Assembly: GCA_014360805.1 (NCBI GenBank)
Contig: JACIWU010000008.1
Location: forward strand, 1 to 60,982
Source: Chloroflexota bacterium
Lineage (GTDB): Bacteria > Chloroflexota > Anaerolineae > DTLA01
DNA: 60,982 nucleotides
Direction: 5' to 3'
Below the pieces are notes generated by a model. That model made no database searches. It was not told the origin of the DNA and saw nothing but the letters and a program-made list of their open reading frames with translations. Made by a program: the position numbers and the translations under genes. Below are positions 52,257 to 60,954 of the stretch, one piece after another; the first letter of the stretch is position 1; every line of letters starts with the position of its first letter.

Positions 52257-54866
52257 ATGCCAACTGCAATCCGAAAGGCGCTTGCCGTCGCCATCTGCCT
52301 GGCCATGCTTGCGGCGTGGCCCGCGCCCGCACGCGCCGGCGACAGGGTCTGGTCGCGCGGCGGGCCTGAAGGCGGCGCGGTGGACGCGCTCGCCATCTCG
52401 CCCAACTTCGCCGCGGACCAAACGCTCTTCGCCGGCACCAACGGCGGCGGCGTTTTCAAGACCACCGACGGCGGCGCGACGTGGGTTGAAGTGCGGAATG
52501 GCCTCACGAACCTGACCGTGTACGCGCTAGGGATTTCGCCTGCCTTCGCCAGCGACGGCCTCATCCTGGCGGGCACCAACTACTCGGGCCTGTTTCGCTC
52601 CACCGACGGCGGCGGGTCGTGGGCGCAACTGCCCAGCCCGCTCAACTCCGGCGAGATTCGGGCCATCGCCTTTTCGCCCGCATTCGCCACCGACCGCACG
52701 CTGTACGTGAGCCGGGGCGGCACCGACGCGCTGTTTCGCTCCACCGACGGCGGGGCCACGTGGACGGACATCCGCGCCAACATCGGGTCGGTGAGCGTGG
52801 GCGCGGTGGCCATCTCCCCCGCCTTTGCATCCGACAACACGCTCATCGCGGCCACGTCGGCCGGAATCTACAAGAGCACGAATCGGGGCAACTCGTGGGC
52901 GGCCATCAATAGCGGCTTGACCACGACCGACATCCGTTCGCTGGCATTCTCGCCCGCCTACGCGGCCGATCAGACGATGTTCGCGGGGACGGGCAGCAGC
53001 GGCATCTTCCGCTCTACCAACGGCGGGGCGTCGTGGACGGCCATCAACAACGGCCACACGCCGCAGAAGGACGTGGGGTCCATCGTCGTGTCGCCCAACT
53101 TCGCCGCCGACCGCACGCTGTTCACCGGTTGCCCCTCGTGGCAGGGGTTCAAGTCCACCAACGGCGGCGACTCGTGGACGATGTACCAGTTCAACATAGA
53201 CTGGCTGGACGAGGGCAACCGCATCAACCCCGACGTGTGGGCCATGGCCATCTCGCCCGCCTACGCCAGCGACCAGACGCTTTTCGTGGGGACTTTCGGC
53301 ACCGGCGTGCTGAAATCCACCGACGGCGGGGCCACGTGGAGCATTATGCGGCGCGGGATGATGGCGCAGCGGATGACGGCGCTGGCGGTGTCGCCCAACT
53401 TCGCCGCCGACCGCACGGTGTACAGCGCCAGCGGCGGGCCGGGCATCTTCGCTTCCACCGACGGCGGCCTGACCTGGCACAACCGCAACGCGCAGACGTT
53501 CAGCCTGCTGGACACCTACGCGCTGGCCATCTCGCCCAACTTTGCCAGTGACCGCACGCTGTTTGCGGGCAACCACATGGGCATGGGCAGCGGGCGCAAC
53601 GGCATCGCCCGCACCACCGACGGCGGCCTGTCGTGGAGCAACCCTGAGACGGGCCTGGAGAACAAGAACGTGCGCGCGCTGGCCATCTCGCCGAACTACG
53701 CGGCCGACCGCACCGTGTTCGCGGGGACCCTGTGCAAGGACTTCCCCACCTGCGCCGATTCCTACGTTACCGGCGTGTTCAAGTCCACCGACGGCGGCAA
53801 CACGTGGGCGCGCGCCCTGAGCGGCCTGCCCAAGAAGGGCATCTACTCGCTGGCGACATCGCCCAACTACGCCTCGGACCAGACCCTGTTCGCGGGCATG
53901 TGGGAGGGCGGCGTGTACAAATCCACCAACGGCGGCGCCAGTTGGGCCAACGCGAGCAGCGGCCTGGGCAACCTGCGCGTGTGGGCGGTGGCGCTGTCGC
54001 CGGCCTTCGGCACGGATCAGACGCTGTTCGCGGGCACCGACGGGGGACTGTACCGCTCCACCAACGGCGGCGCGTCGTGGGCGCAACTGACGAATACCAT
54101 CGGCACGCGCCGCATCACGTCTATCGCCCTCTCCTCGGAGTTCGCCACGGATCGCACCCTGTACGTCGGCTCCAACAACGGCGGCGTATTCCGCTCCACC
54201 GACGGCGGGGCCACGTGGAGCGCCTTCGTGAACGGTCTAGGGCACACCTACGTGCAGGCGCTGGGCATCTCGCCGGGGGCCAACCCCACGGTCTTCGCCG
54301 GTACGGTGGGCGGCAGCGTGTGGCAATACAGTTTCGCCACGCCGTTCTCGCAGGACTTGGGCGTGGGCTGGAACCTGATTTCCATTCCGCGGGTGCTGAA
54401 CGGGAGCGCGCCCGAGGTTGTGCTGGCATCCATCGCGGGAAAGTACGACGTGGTGTACGCCTGGGACGCCAGCGACCCCGCCGACCCGTGGAAGTCGTAC
54501 ATGCCCGGCCTGGGCGGCGACCTCACCTACATCTCGCGCAACATGGGGCTGTGGGTGCACATGACCCAGGCGGGCACGCTCACCGTGGAAGGCGAGACGC
54601 CCGCCACGACCGACATCCCGCTGTATGAGGGCTGGAACCTCATCGGGTATCCGGCGGGCGTCGCGCGGTCTGTCCCCGACGCGCTGGCTTCCATCGCCGG
54701 CAAGTACACGCTGGTATTTGAGTACGACGCCGCAACCCCCGGCGCCCTATGGCGCAGTTACAGCCCCCAGGTTCCCGACTTCGCCAACACCCTGGCGGAA
54801 ATGCGGCCGGGTTTCGGCTACTGGGTCAAGGCCACGCAGGACTGCACGCTGACCGTACCGTGGTAG
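52257..54866 (+). CDS. Secreted Asp-box (BNR/sortilin-like) beta-propeller protein
   Basis: 869 residues. Signal peptide (about 6-27), then about 13 Asp-box motifs of the form S/T-T-D/N-G-G-x-T/S-W spaced roughly 50 residues, alternating with AISPNFAADRTLFAG strands, which builds one or two propellers. The C-terminal 180 residues hold two copies of a GWNLISIP/GWNLIGYP module ending GLWVHMTQAG/GYWVKATQD. Such proteins are extracellular glycan or surface-binding factors; no catalytic residues of sialidases are evident. ATG follows GGGAGGAATCGCC. It ends 3 bp from the convergent protease gene. Confidence 0.88.
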   Translation: MPTAIRKALAVAICLAMLAAWPAPARAGDRVWSRGGPEGGAVDALAISPNFAADQTLFAGTNGGGVFKTTDGGATWVEVRNGLTNLTVYALGISPAFASDGLILAGTNYSGLFRSTDGGGSWAQLPSPLNSGEIRAIAFSPAFATDRTLYVSRGGTDALFRSTDGGATWTDIRANIGSVSVGAVAISPAFASDNTLIAATSAGIYKSTNRGNSWAAINSGLTTTDIRSLAFSPAYAADQTMFAGTGSSGIFRSTNGGASWTAINNGHTPQKDVGSIVVSPNFAADRTLFTGCPSWQGFKSTNGGDSWTMYQFNIDWLDEGNRINPDVWAMAISPAYASDQTLFVGTFGTGVLKSTDGGATWSIMRRGMMAQRMTALAVSPNFAADRTVYSASGGPGIFASTDGGLTWHNRNAQTFSLLDTYALAISPNFASDRTLFAGNHMGMGSGRNGIARTTDGGLSWSNPETGLENKNVRALAISPNYAADRTVFAGTLCKDFPTCADSYVTGVFKSTDGGNTWARALSGLPKKGIYSLATSPNYASDQTLFAGMWEGGVYKSTNGGASWANASSGLGNLRVWAVALSPAFGTDQTLFAGTDGGLYRSTNGGASWAQLTNTIGTRRITSIALSSEFATDRTLYVGSNNGGVFRSTDGGATWSAFVNGLGHTYVQALGISPGANPTVFAGTVGGSVWQYSFATPFSQDLGVGWNLISIPRVLNGSAPEVVLASIAGKYDVVYAWDASDPADPWKSYMPGLGGDLTYISRNMGLWVHMTQAGTLTVEGETPATTDIPLYEGWNLIGYPAGVARSVPDALASIAGKYTLVFEYDAATPGALWRSYSPQVPDFANTLAEMRPGFGYWVKATQDCTLTVPW

Positions 54867-54869
54867 GCG

Positions 54870-55715
54870 CTAGTCCTTCCCGTTGCGCGCGGGGCGGGCG
54901 GGCGGGGCGTAGGGCGTCGGGATGTACTCCACCGACGGCCGCCGCTGTGTGGTCTGCGGGTACAGGTTCATCAGTTCGTACACCTCGGGCGGCATGTCCG
55001 TGCTCACGGGCAGGCCCAACTCCTGCGCCTCGTGCACCGAGATGGGGTAGTCGTGGGTCCAGGTGCCCGAGGTGAGCACGGTCGCCAGTTCCTCGGCTTT
55101 GTCGGCGGACATGTTGTTCTCGCCGAGAATGCGCGCCACGGTGCGCTTGACCTGGCCCAGCGCCTTGCGGGCCATGTCGGCCATGATGAGCGTCTGGTCG
55201 TCCACCTCGTTGATGTCCTTCTGCTCCACCACCTTCACGATGGAGGCCGCGGGCCACTGGCCCAGTTGGGGATCCACCGGCCCCAGGACGGCGTTGGGGT
55301 CCATCACGATTTGGTCGGCGGCCAGCGCGATCATGGTGCCGCCCGACATGGCGTAGTGGGGCACGAAGACGGTAACCGGCCCCTTGTGGCGGCACAGGGC
55401 GTAGGCGATTTGCTCGGCGGCCAGCACCAGCCCGCCTGGGGTGTGGATGATGAGGTCAATGGGCACTTCGGGGTCGGTCAGGTGGATGGCGCGCAGAATC
55501 TGCTCTGAATCGTGCACGTCAATGTAGCGCGCCAGCGGCAGCCCCAGGAAGGAGAACGTCTCCTGCCGATGAATGAGGGCGATGACGCGGCTCTTGCGCT
55601 TCACCTCCAGTTTGCGCATGGTGCGGACACGCGCCGCGTCCAGCATCCTCTGCCGGAGCAAGGGGGTGAGCGAGGAGATGATCAAGAAGATCCAGAAGAA
55701 GTCAAACAGCGACAT
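54870..55715 (-). CDS. SDH-type Clp-fold serine protease
   Basis: 281 residues. An N-terminal hydrophobic helix (LFDFFWIFLIISSL) anchors it; IDLIIHTPGGLVLAAEQIA, then PHYAMSGGTMIALAADQIVMDPNAVLGPVDPQ place Ser in MSGGT, as in the serine dehydrogenase proteinase (PF01972) group related to SppA. It likely cuts membrane or signal peptides. ATG 55715 follows AAGGAGGTTCTCGCC. Adjacent to a rhomboid protease, same strand, 20 bp apart, so intramembrane proteolysis may be their shared role. Confidence 0.88.
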   Translation of the reverse strand: MSLFDFFWIFLIISSLTPLLRQRMLDAARVRTMRKLEVKRKSRVIALIHRQETFSFLGLPLARYIDVHDSEQILRAIHLTDPEVPIDLIIHTPGGLVLAAEQIAYALCRHKGPVTVFVPHYAMSGGTMIALAADQIVMDPNAVLGPVDPQLGQWPAASIVKVVEQKDINEVDDQTLIMADMARKALGQVKRTVARILGENNMSADKAEELATVLTSGTWTHDYPISVHEAQELGLPVSTDMPPEVYELMNLYPQTTQRRPSVEYIPTPYAPPARPARNGKD

Positions 55716-55735
55716 GGCGAGAACCTCCTTGCGGT

Positions 55736-56437
55736 TTACCAGGGATAGATTTCGTCGGCGTAGCAGCGGTTGTACCCGCGCTGCACCAGCAATCGCGCCA
55801 GCACGAGACCGGTAACGAATCCGCCCACATGCGCCCACCAGGCCACGCCGCCGTACATGCCCACTGCGCCGGCGGCGGCTAGGGCGAACAGCCCGTTGAA
55901 CAATTGCGACACAAACCACAGGAACAGGTAGAGGACAGCCGGTATCTGCACGAACCACGGGAACAGGAACACCGGAACGAGTGTGATGACCCGCGACTGG
56001 GGGAACAACACCAAATAGGCGCCCAGGACACCCGCGATGGCCCCGCTGGCGCCGACCATCGGCACGCTGGATCCCGGTGACAGGAACGATTGGGCCAGCC
56101 CGGCCACGACGCCCGAAAACAGGTAGAACAGCAGGTAGCGGCGGCTGCCCATGCAGTCCTCCACGTTGTCGCCGAAGATGTACAGCGCCCACATGTTGCT
56201 GATGAGGTGGAACCAGCCCCCATGCAGGAACTGGGATGTCAGGAGCGTCAGCATCTGGCCCAGGTCCAGATGGCCCAGGAGGCGCGCGGGCACCACGCCG
56301 AGCGTGCGGATGAGCCACTCCTGTTGGCTGGGGCTGAGCCATGTGGTGAGCAGAAACACTCCCACGTTGGCCGCGATGAGTAGCCAGTTGACGATGGAGA
56401 ACCCCCGCGCCCGTATGGTGTCTTTCAGTGGTATCAT
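55736..56437 (-). CDS. Rhomboid-family intramembrane serine protease
   Basis: 233 residues, about seven helices. SQFLHGGWFHLISNMWALY, GASGAIAGVLGAYLVLFP (catalytic Ser) and AWWAHVGGFVTGLVLA (catalytic His) are complete. ATG 56437 follows CAGGAGGTCCC. First gene of a two-gene operon with the SDH protease. Confidence 0.93.
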   Translation of the reverse strand: MIPLKDTIRARGFSIVNWLLIAANVGVFLLTTWLSPSQQEWLIRTLGVVPARLLGHLDLGQMLTLLTSQFLHGGWFHLISNMWALYIFGDNVEDCMGSRRYLLFYLFSGVVAGLAQSFLSPGSSVPMVGASGAIAGVLGAYLVLFPQSRVITLVPVFLFPWFVQIPAVLYLFLWFVSQLFNGLFALAAAGAVGMYGGVAWWAHVGGFVTGLVLARLLVQRGYNRCYADEIYPW

Positions 56438-56495
56438 GGGACCTCCTGCGTTGGCGTTGCCCAATGATAATGCCTGCGCGTTTTCGCGTCAAACG

Positions 56496-56578
56496 GCGTG
56501 CTGTGGTCGTAGGCACGTAGGGCGGCTTTCCATAGCCGCCGGAGGCGGGGGCAGGTGTGGGAACCCGCCCTATGCTCA
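56496..56578. repeat. Dispersed repeat B, copy 2
   Basis: GTGCTGTGGTCGTAGGCACG then TAGGGCGGCTTTCCATAG and a G-rich part ending CCCGCCCTATGCTC; closely matches 60684-60755 and 60829-60908 and more distantly 2751-2808. Confidence 0.85.
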
Positions 56579-56591
56579 CTGTGCGGCCCCA

Positions 56592-56622
56592 CCTGCGACG
56601 CACCTCCGAGGTGCGTCGCAGG
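56592..56622. repeat. Dispersed palindrome C, copy 5
   Basis: CCTGCGACGCACCT, CCG, then the exact complement. It directly follows repeat B, as at 60920-60954, so B and C occur as a composite in this place. Confidence 0.9.
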
Positions 56623-56667
56623 CGGGGCAGGTAGTTGTGCGGTATCCGTGCGTGGCCCGTGTATCTA

Positions 56668-56928
56668 ACCTCACCCATCCCCACCCTGGCCCTCCCCTTC
56701 CTCTTGTATATTCACACCGGCACCTTAACAACCCGAATAGCCATCCGAGCAGGCTTGGTGCATACTTATCCTGGGAGGGCCGAAGCGGCTCCACTTTCCC
56801 TATGAGGAGCGTTCGCTGCCTCTCGGCGGAGATTGCCGTTCTCCCGCCCAGGAGACCCGATTAGGAACATTGGGGATGCGCCCGGTCGGGGCCGCTCGGA
56901 AGGGGAGGGTTTGGGGGGTTAGGTGAGG
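56668..56928. other. Gene-free segment flanked by C-rich/G-rich inverted repeats
   Basis: TAACCTCACCCATCCCCACC at 56668-56687 continues to CCCTCCCCTTCC (56701) and is mirrored by GGAAGGGGAGGG (56898-56909) with GGGGGGTTAGGTGAGG to 56928. The 200-bp interior has no gene. It looks like a short non-autonomous inverted-repeat element but I see no target duplication. Confidence 0.4.
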
Positions 56929-56986
56929 TCGAGCGCCCGGCCGCATTTCGCCATGCCGTTTCGCGCCCCTGAGCGCGGGAGTACCC

Positions 56987-57015
56987 TTGACGGCTGGCGC
57001 GGGAGGTGCTATCCT
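56987..57015 (+). promoter_or_regulatory. Promoter of the prepilin-like stalked protein
   Basis: TTGACG (56987-56992), 17-bp spacer, TATCCT (57010-57015). A GAACCCG...CGGGTTC hairpin (57033-57052) lies in the short leader. Confidence 0.65.
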
Positions 57016-57078
57016 TGCGTCCAACCGAACGCGAACCCGCGCGGTCGGGTTCTGCGTTACTGCAAAAGGAGGACTGCC

Positions 57079-58743
57079 ATGGAGCGCGAACGCGGCAACG
57101 CGATGCCCTTTGTCCTAGTGGCCCTGGTTGTGCTGGCGGCGGGAGTCGCGGCGTTCTCGTCGCCGCAGACGCAGGCAGCGCCCCCGCCCATCGCGGGGAT
57201 CACCGAGACGCCGACCGAGACCCCGACGCCCGGCGATACGCCCACCCCCACTCTGACGCCTGCGCCGACTGCGACGCCGTGGCCCCCGGCCTGCACCGAG
57301 CCGCTCTGCGTGTGGAAGGTAGATGCGCTCGTGGACGACCTGGCCCGCGATGGGCAGGTCTCCCCGGGTGACACGGTGGAATACACCGTCCTGATCCAGT
57401 CCAACCTGGCCGCCACAGCCGCGTTCACGTTCACCGACCAGGCGCCGCCCGGGACGGCCCTCGTGGCGGGGAGCGTGAACGTCTCGCCGGAGGGCAGCGT
57501 CGTCAGCGAGATTCCCATCATCGTGGCGGGCAGCGTGGAGCCGGGCGGTGCGGCTACCGTGCGGTTCCGCGTCGTGGTGCAGGCGGGCCCGGAGCGCATC
57601 TGCAACGTGGGCCTGGTATCCGTGCGGTGCCCGTCGGGGCCGTGCGTGGGCGACGAGCCGACCGATGACCCTGACACGCCCGTGGACGACGACTGGACGT
57701 GCACCGACATTCGCGGCCCGGCCCTGACCGCCACGCCCAGCCCGACCCTTTCGCCCACGCCTACCCAGACGCCGACGCGCACGCCGACCCACACCCGCAC
57801 GCCCGCCCCGACCGCCACGCGCATTCCCGACCGCGCTCCCCAGGTGCCCGGATTTGATGTGTGGTGCGGGCGAAGCGACCCCGCCGAGACGGTGGAACTG
57901 GTTACCGTCGTGGAAGATCCCGACGGCATAGACGACCTGAAATTGGTGTACTTCATCATCAACACGGCCCCCTCGTACACCGATGGCGTGGGCCTTGCCT
58001 ACAACCGCCAGGTGAACAAGATGAGCATCCGCAACGACGCGGGCACGGCGTGGGTTGTAGGCGGAGCGCCTGGCGCCGGCGGCGATGTCAGCACGACCCG
58101 CGCCACGCTTCACGTCTCGGAGTCTTCCGTGGCCGACGTGGACGGCAGGCTGGTGGTGCGGTGGAAGGTTACGTTCAAAGCGCCGTTCGCGGGCCGCGTG
58201 TACAACCTGTACGTGGCCGGCGCGGACTACAGCGGGCTGAATTCAGGTTGGCAGAACATCGGCGCGTGGGGCGTGGGGACGGCGGGATACCCGCCGTGCG
58301 TGGGCGCGGTGAACCCGCCTTCGGGCGCGAGCCGCGCGGGCGACGCCGCCCATCTCGTTACGCAGTTCGGCGACCCCGACGGCGTGGACAATCTCAAGAT
58401 CGTGTATCTGCTCGTGGCGCAATCACCTAGCGTGAGCGGCGATGCCGTCTATCTGGCCTACAATCGGGACTTGAACAAGATCTTCCTGCGCAACGACGCC
58501 AATACGGCATGGCTCGGCGGCTACGCCCCTGGGTCGCCCAACACCATAGAGAACAGCCGCGTCATTGTGGACGTGGCCGACTGCACGGCGGTGGGCACGG
58601 CCAACACCCTGGTGTCCAACTGGGCGCTGCGGTTCAAGCCCGCGTTCGCAGGATGGCGGTATGTGTATGCCAGCGCGCTGGACGATGACGGCCACTACGC
58701 GGCCTGGCAACGCAAGGGGTTCTGGGAGATCACGTTTCCGTAG
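57079..58743 (+). CDS. Secreted stalked protein with duplicated 130-residue module
   Basis: 554 residues. The N-terminus ERERGNAMPFVLVALVVLAAG is a short charged stretch followed by a single helix, resembling TadE/PilX-like prepilin starts more than a standard signal peptide. A Thr/Pro segment (about 40-72), a DUF11-like beta-sandwich (75-215), a second TPT stalk (218-250) and then two related modules follow: DPDGIDDLKLVYF...YNRQVNKMSIRNDAGTAW (about 275-400) and DPDGVDNLKIVYL...YNRDLNKIFLRNDANTAW (about 430-554). It is likely extracellular. ATG 57079 follows AAAGGAGGACTGCC. Confidence 0.8.
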   Translation: MERERGNAMPFVLVALVVLAAGVAAFSSPQTQAAPPPIAGITETPTETPTPGDTPTPTLTPAPTATPWPPACTEPLCVWKVDALVDDLARDGQVSPGDTVEYTVLIQSNLAATAAFTFTDQAPPGTALVAGSVNVSPEGSVVSEIPIIVAGSVEPGGAATVRFRVVVQAGPERICNVGLVSVRCPSGPCVGDEPTDDPDTPVDDDWTCTDIRGPALTATPSPTLSPTPTQTPTRTPTHTRTPAPTATRIPDRAPQVPGFDVWCGRSDPAETVELVTVVEDPDGIDDLKLVYFIINTAPSYTDGVGLAYNRQVNKMSIRNDAGTAWVVGGAPGAGGDVSTTRATLHVSESSVADVDGRLVVRWKVTFKAPFAGRVYNLYVAGADYSGLNSGWQNIGAWGVGTAGYPPCVGAVNPPSGASRAGDAAHLVTQFGDPDGVDNLKIVYLLVAQSPSVSGDAVYLAYNRDLNKIFLRNDANTAWLGGYAPGSPNTIENSRVIVDVADCTAVGTANTLVSNWALRFKPAFAGWRYVYASALDDDGHYAAWQRKGFWEITFP

Positions 58744-58811
58744 CGTTCGTGTGTGCGCCCCGATAGGCTGCGGTGGCGCGTGTTTGATTCCCTTGCACGG
58801 AGGGGGAGACG

Positions 58812-59690
58812 ATGCTGGGGTTTTTGAAGAGCGAGAAGGCAGACATCCGCGTTTCGGTGGACAAGGCCGGCCTGCCCTACTACGCCGGCGAGACCATCCA
58901 TGCCACGGTCGCGCTGGAAACTGAGACCGAAGTCAAGGTGCGTTCGGTTCGCGTGGCGCTTGTGCTGTGGGAACGGTACCAGTACCGCGAGCGCGATGAT
59001 GAGGGGGACACGTCCAGCGTCTGGACGACGGCCGAGGATGCCCTACTGAGCGAGACGCTGGTGGGCGAAGGGACGATTCCGGCGCGCTTTCGCGAGTCGT
59101 ACAAGGTGGATTTCCGCATTCCTCTGGATGCTGTACCACCCTACGCCGGCAAGATTGTCCAGAATCGCTGGCTCGTCAAGGCGGTCATGGATCGCCCGAT
59201 GAAGAAGGACATCTCGGCGGAGGTAGAGATTCCCCTCATCGTGCCGCCTCCTCCGGAGCCGGGCCAGTCGGGCGAGTTCGGGGTGTGCAGCCACCCCGAT
59301 GATGCCGACATCAAGTTCATACTGCCGCGCCTGGACTGGGTGGAGGGCGAGCAGGTGGAGGGGCTGGTGCGGGTGCGCCCGCGCAAGGGCTTTGGCGCGG
59401 GCGGCGTGCGCCTGGAACTGGTGCGGACGGAGTACGTGCCGCGCGGCCTGGGCAACACCTACTCGGTTACGGAAGCCAAGGTGCAGTTGGCCGGGGGCAA
59501 GGACTTTCGGCCGGGCATGGCCGAGGATTTGCCGTTCAGCCTTGCGATCCCGAAGCAGGGATGCCCTTCGCGCCGCACGGGGCGCAGCGTGGTAACCTGG
59601 ACGCTGAGGGCCGCCATCACGCGCCGCTTGGCGAAGGACTTCACCGGCCATCAGGAGATTTGGGTGCACAACGGCCGCGCGGCGATGTAG
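58812..59690 (+). CDS. Arrestin-fold / SpoOM-like protein (putative)
   Basis: 292 residues, no signal. Repeated beta-sandwich strands: ADIRVSVDKAGLPYYAGETIHATVAL, VRSVRVALVLWERY, FRESYKVDFRIPLDAVPPYAG and a second half with VEGLVRVRPRKGFGAGGVRLELVRTEYV (motif words PYYAGETIHATV, VPPYAG, RLELVR). Two tandem sandwiches with an internal PPYAG strand recall arrestin/VPS26 and bacterial Spo0M folds. Partner proteins are unknown. ATG follows GGAGGGGGAGACG. It ends 9 bp from a convergent gene. Confidence 0.6.
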   Translation: MLGFLKSEKADIRVSVDKAGLPYYAGETIHATVALETETEVKVRSVRVALVLWERYQYRERDDEGDTSSVWTTAEDALLSETLVGEGTIPARFRESYKVDFRIPLDAVPPYAGKIVQNRWLVKAVMDRPMKKDISAEVEIPLIVPPPPEPGQSGEFGVCSHPDDADIKFILPRLDWVEGEQVEGLVRVRPRKGFGAGGVRLELVRTEYVPRGLGNTYSVTEAKVQLAGGKDFRPGMAEDLPFSLAIPKQGCPSRRTGRSVVTWTLRAAITRRLAKDFTGHQEIWVHNGRAAM

Positions 59691-59699
59691 AGGGCGTCG

Positions 59700-60539
59700 C
59701 TAGCGCTCCAGGTGTTCCCGGCAGAACGCCAGGGCGCTGCGCAGTTCGGCCAGGCATAGCGCCTCGTCCTCGGCGTGGAACGCGCCCGGCTCGCCTTCCA
59801 CGCTCACCGCGCCGGCGTAGCCGCTGCGCGCCAGCGCTCGCAGGAAATCGCCCAGGCGCAGGTCGCCGTCGGCAGGCGGGCGGTGCTCCTTGCCCCCAGC
59901 GAAGTTGGACAGGTGCACGTGCACCACGCGATCGCTGACCTGCGCGTACACCGCCGCGGGGTCAAGCCCCCAGGTGCCCAGGTGGGTGGTGTCCAGCGTC
60001 AGGTGCGGGAAGCGGCGCAACTCCTGCGGCGTGTTGAACCAGTACAGCCCCCACAGGCGGCCCAGGAACCTCCGCGCGGGCATGTTCTCCACAGCAATCG
60101 TGATGCCGGTCTCGTCTTCCAGCGCCGCCAGGCCGCCATTGCGCAGGAGAGCGTAGTATGGCTCGCGCCGTAGCCACGGCAGGGGCGCGGAGAATCGCCT
60201 GGGCTGCAGACCGCTCACCGTAACCCGGAGCAGGTGCAGGCGGTAGGGCAGGTGGGTAACCACAAGGGGCGCGTCCAACTCGCCCGCCAGCGCGAGCGTG
60301 CGCTCCAGGCGGCCCAACTGGTCGGCGGGCCAGCCGCCCACGTCGGGCAGGAACGGGCTGTGGATCGCGGCGATGGGCAGGCCGTAGTCCGACGACAGGC
60401 GGCGCAGGTAGGGCGCGTCGCGGGTGTCCAGGCGGCCGTCCACCATGATCTCCACGCCGTCAAATCCGGCCTCGGCGGCCAGCGCGAAGATGCGGGACAG
60501 GCCCAGGGTGTTGAGGGTGCCAGTGGATAGAAGGATCAC
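59700..60539 (-). CDS. Sugar phosphate isomerase/epimerase-like TIM barrel
   Basis: 279 residues: FALAAEAGFDGVEIMVDGR, AAIHSPFLPDVGGW, GITIAVENMPARR, LTLDTTHLGTWG and VVHVHLSNFAGGKEHRPP supply the Glu, Asp/His and His ligands of the xylose-isomerase-like barrel. Substrate unknown. The GTG start at 60539 has GGAGG 6 bp upstream; extensions to 60791 run through repeat DNA and are rejected. Confidence 0.85.
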   Translation of the reverse strand: MILLSTGTLNTLGLSRIFALAAEAGFDGVEIMVDGRLDTRDAPYLRRLSSDYGLPIAAIHSPFLPDVGGWPADQLGRLERTLALAGELDAPLVVTHLPYRLHLLRVTVSGLQPRRFSAPLPWLRREPYYALLRNGGLAALEDETGITIAVENMPARRFLGRLWGLYWFNTPQELRRFPHLTLDTTHLGTWGLDPAAVYAQVSDRVVHVHLSNFAGGKEHRPPADGDLRLGDFLRALARSGYAGAVSVEGEPGAFHAEDEALCLAELRSALAFCREHLER

Positions 60540-60609
60540 GTTGCGCCTCCGATGTTGACGTTCGTCGCATTGTACGGAGTTAGCGGCCCGCGCGCAAACC
60601 GACGGGCAG

Positions 60610-60899
60610 GCCCGCGGAGTTGTAACCGCGAATAGCGCGAATCCATGCGAATGGAGAATAGACCCTTGGGGTCTTTGGCCGCGCCGTGCTGTGCTCGTGG
60701 ACACGTAGGGCGGCTTTCCGTAGCCGCCGGGGACAGGGGCACGTGTAGAAACCTGCCCGCGGAGTTGTAACCGCGAATAGCGCGAATCCACGCGAATGGA
60801 AAATAGACCTTTGGGGTCTTTGGCCGCGCCGCGCTATGCTCGCAGACATGTAGGGCGGCTTTCCGTAGCCGCCGGAGACAGGGGCGGGTGTGGGAGCCT
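60610..60899. repeat. Tandem duplication of a 145-bp unit
   Basis: Units 60610-60754 and 60755-60899 are nearly identical, each beginning GCCCGCGGAGTTGTAACCGC and containing CGAATAGCGCGAATCCA, GGGTCTTTGGCCGCGCC and a full repeat B. 60540-60982 contains no gene that I can support. Confidence 0.9.
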
Positions 60900-60919
60900 G
60901 CCCTATGCTCGCTGTGCGC

Positions 60920-60954
60920 CCCCTGCGACGCACCTCCGTGGTGCGTCGCAGGGG
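60920..60954. repeat. Dispersed palindrome C, copy 6
   Basis: CCCCTGCGACGCACC and its exact complement around TCCGT, directly after the second repeat B unit, the same B-then-C order as at 56496-56622. Confidence 0.9.
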
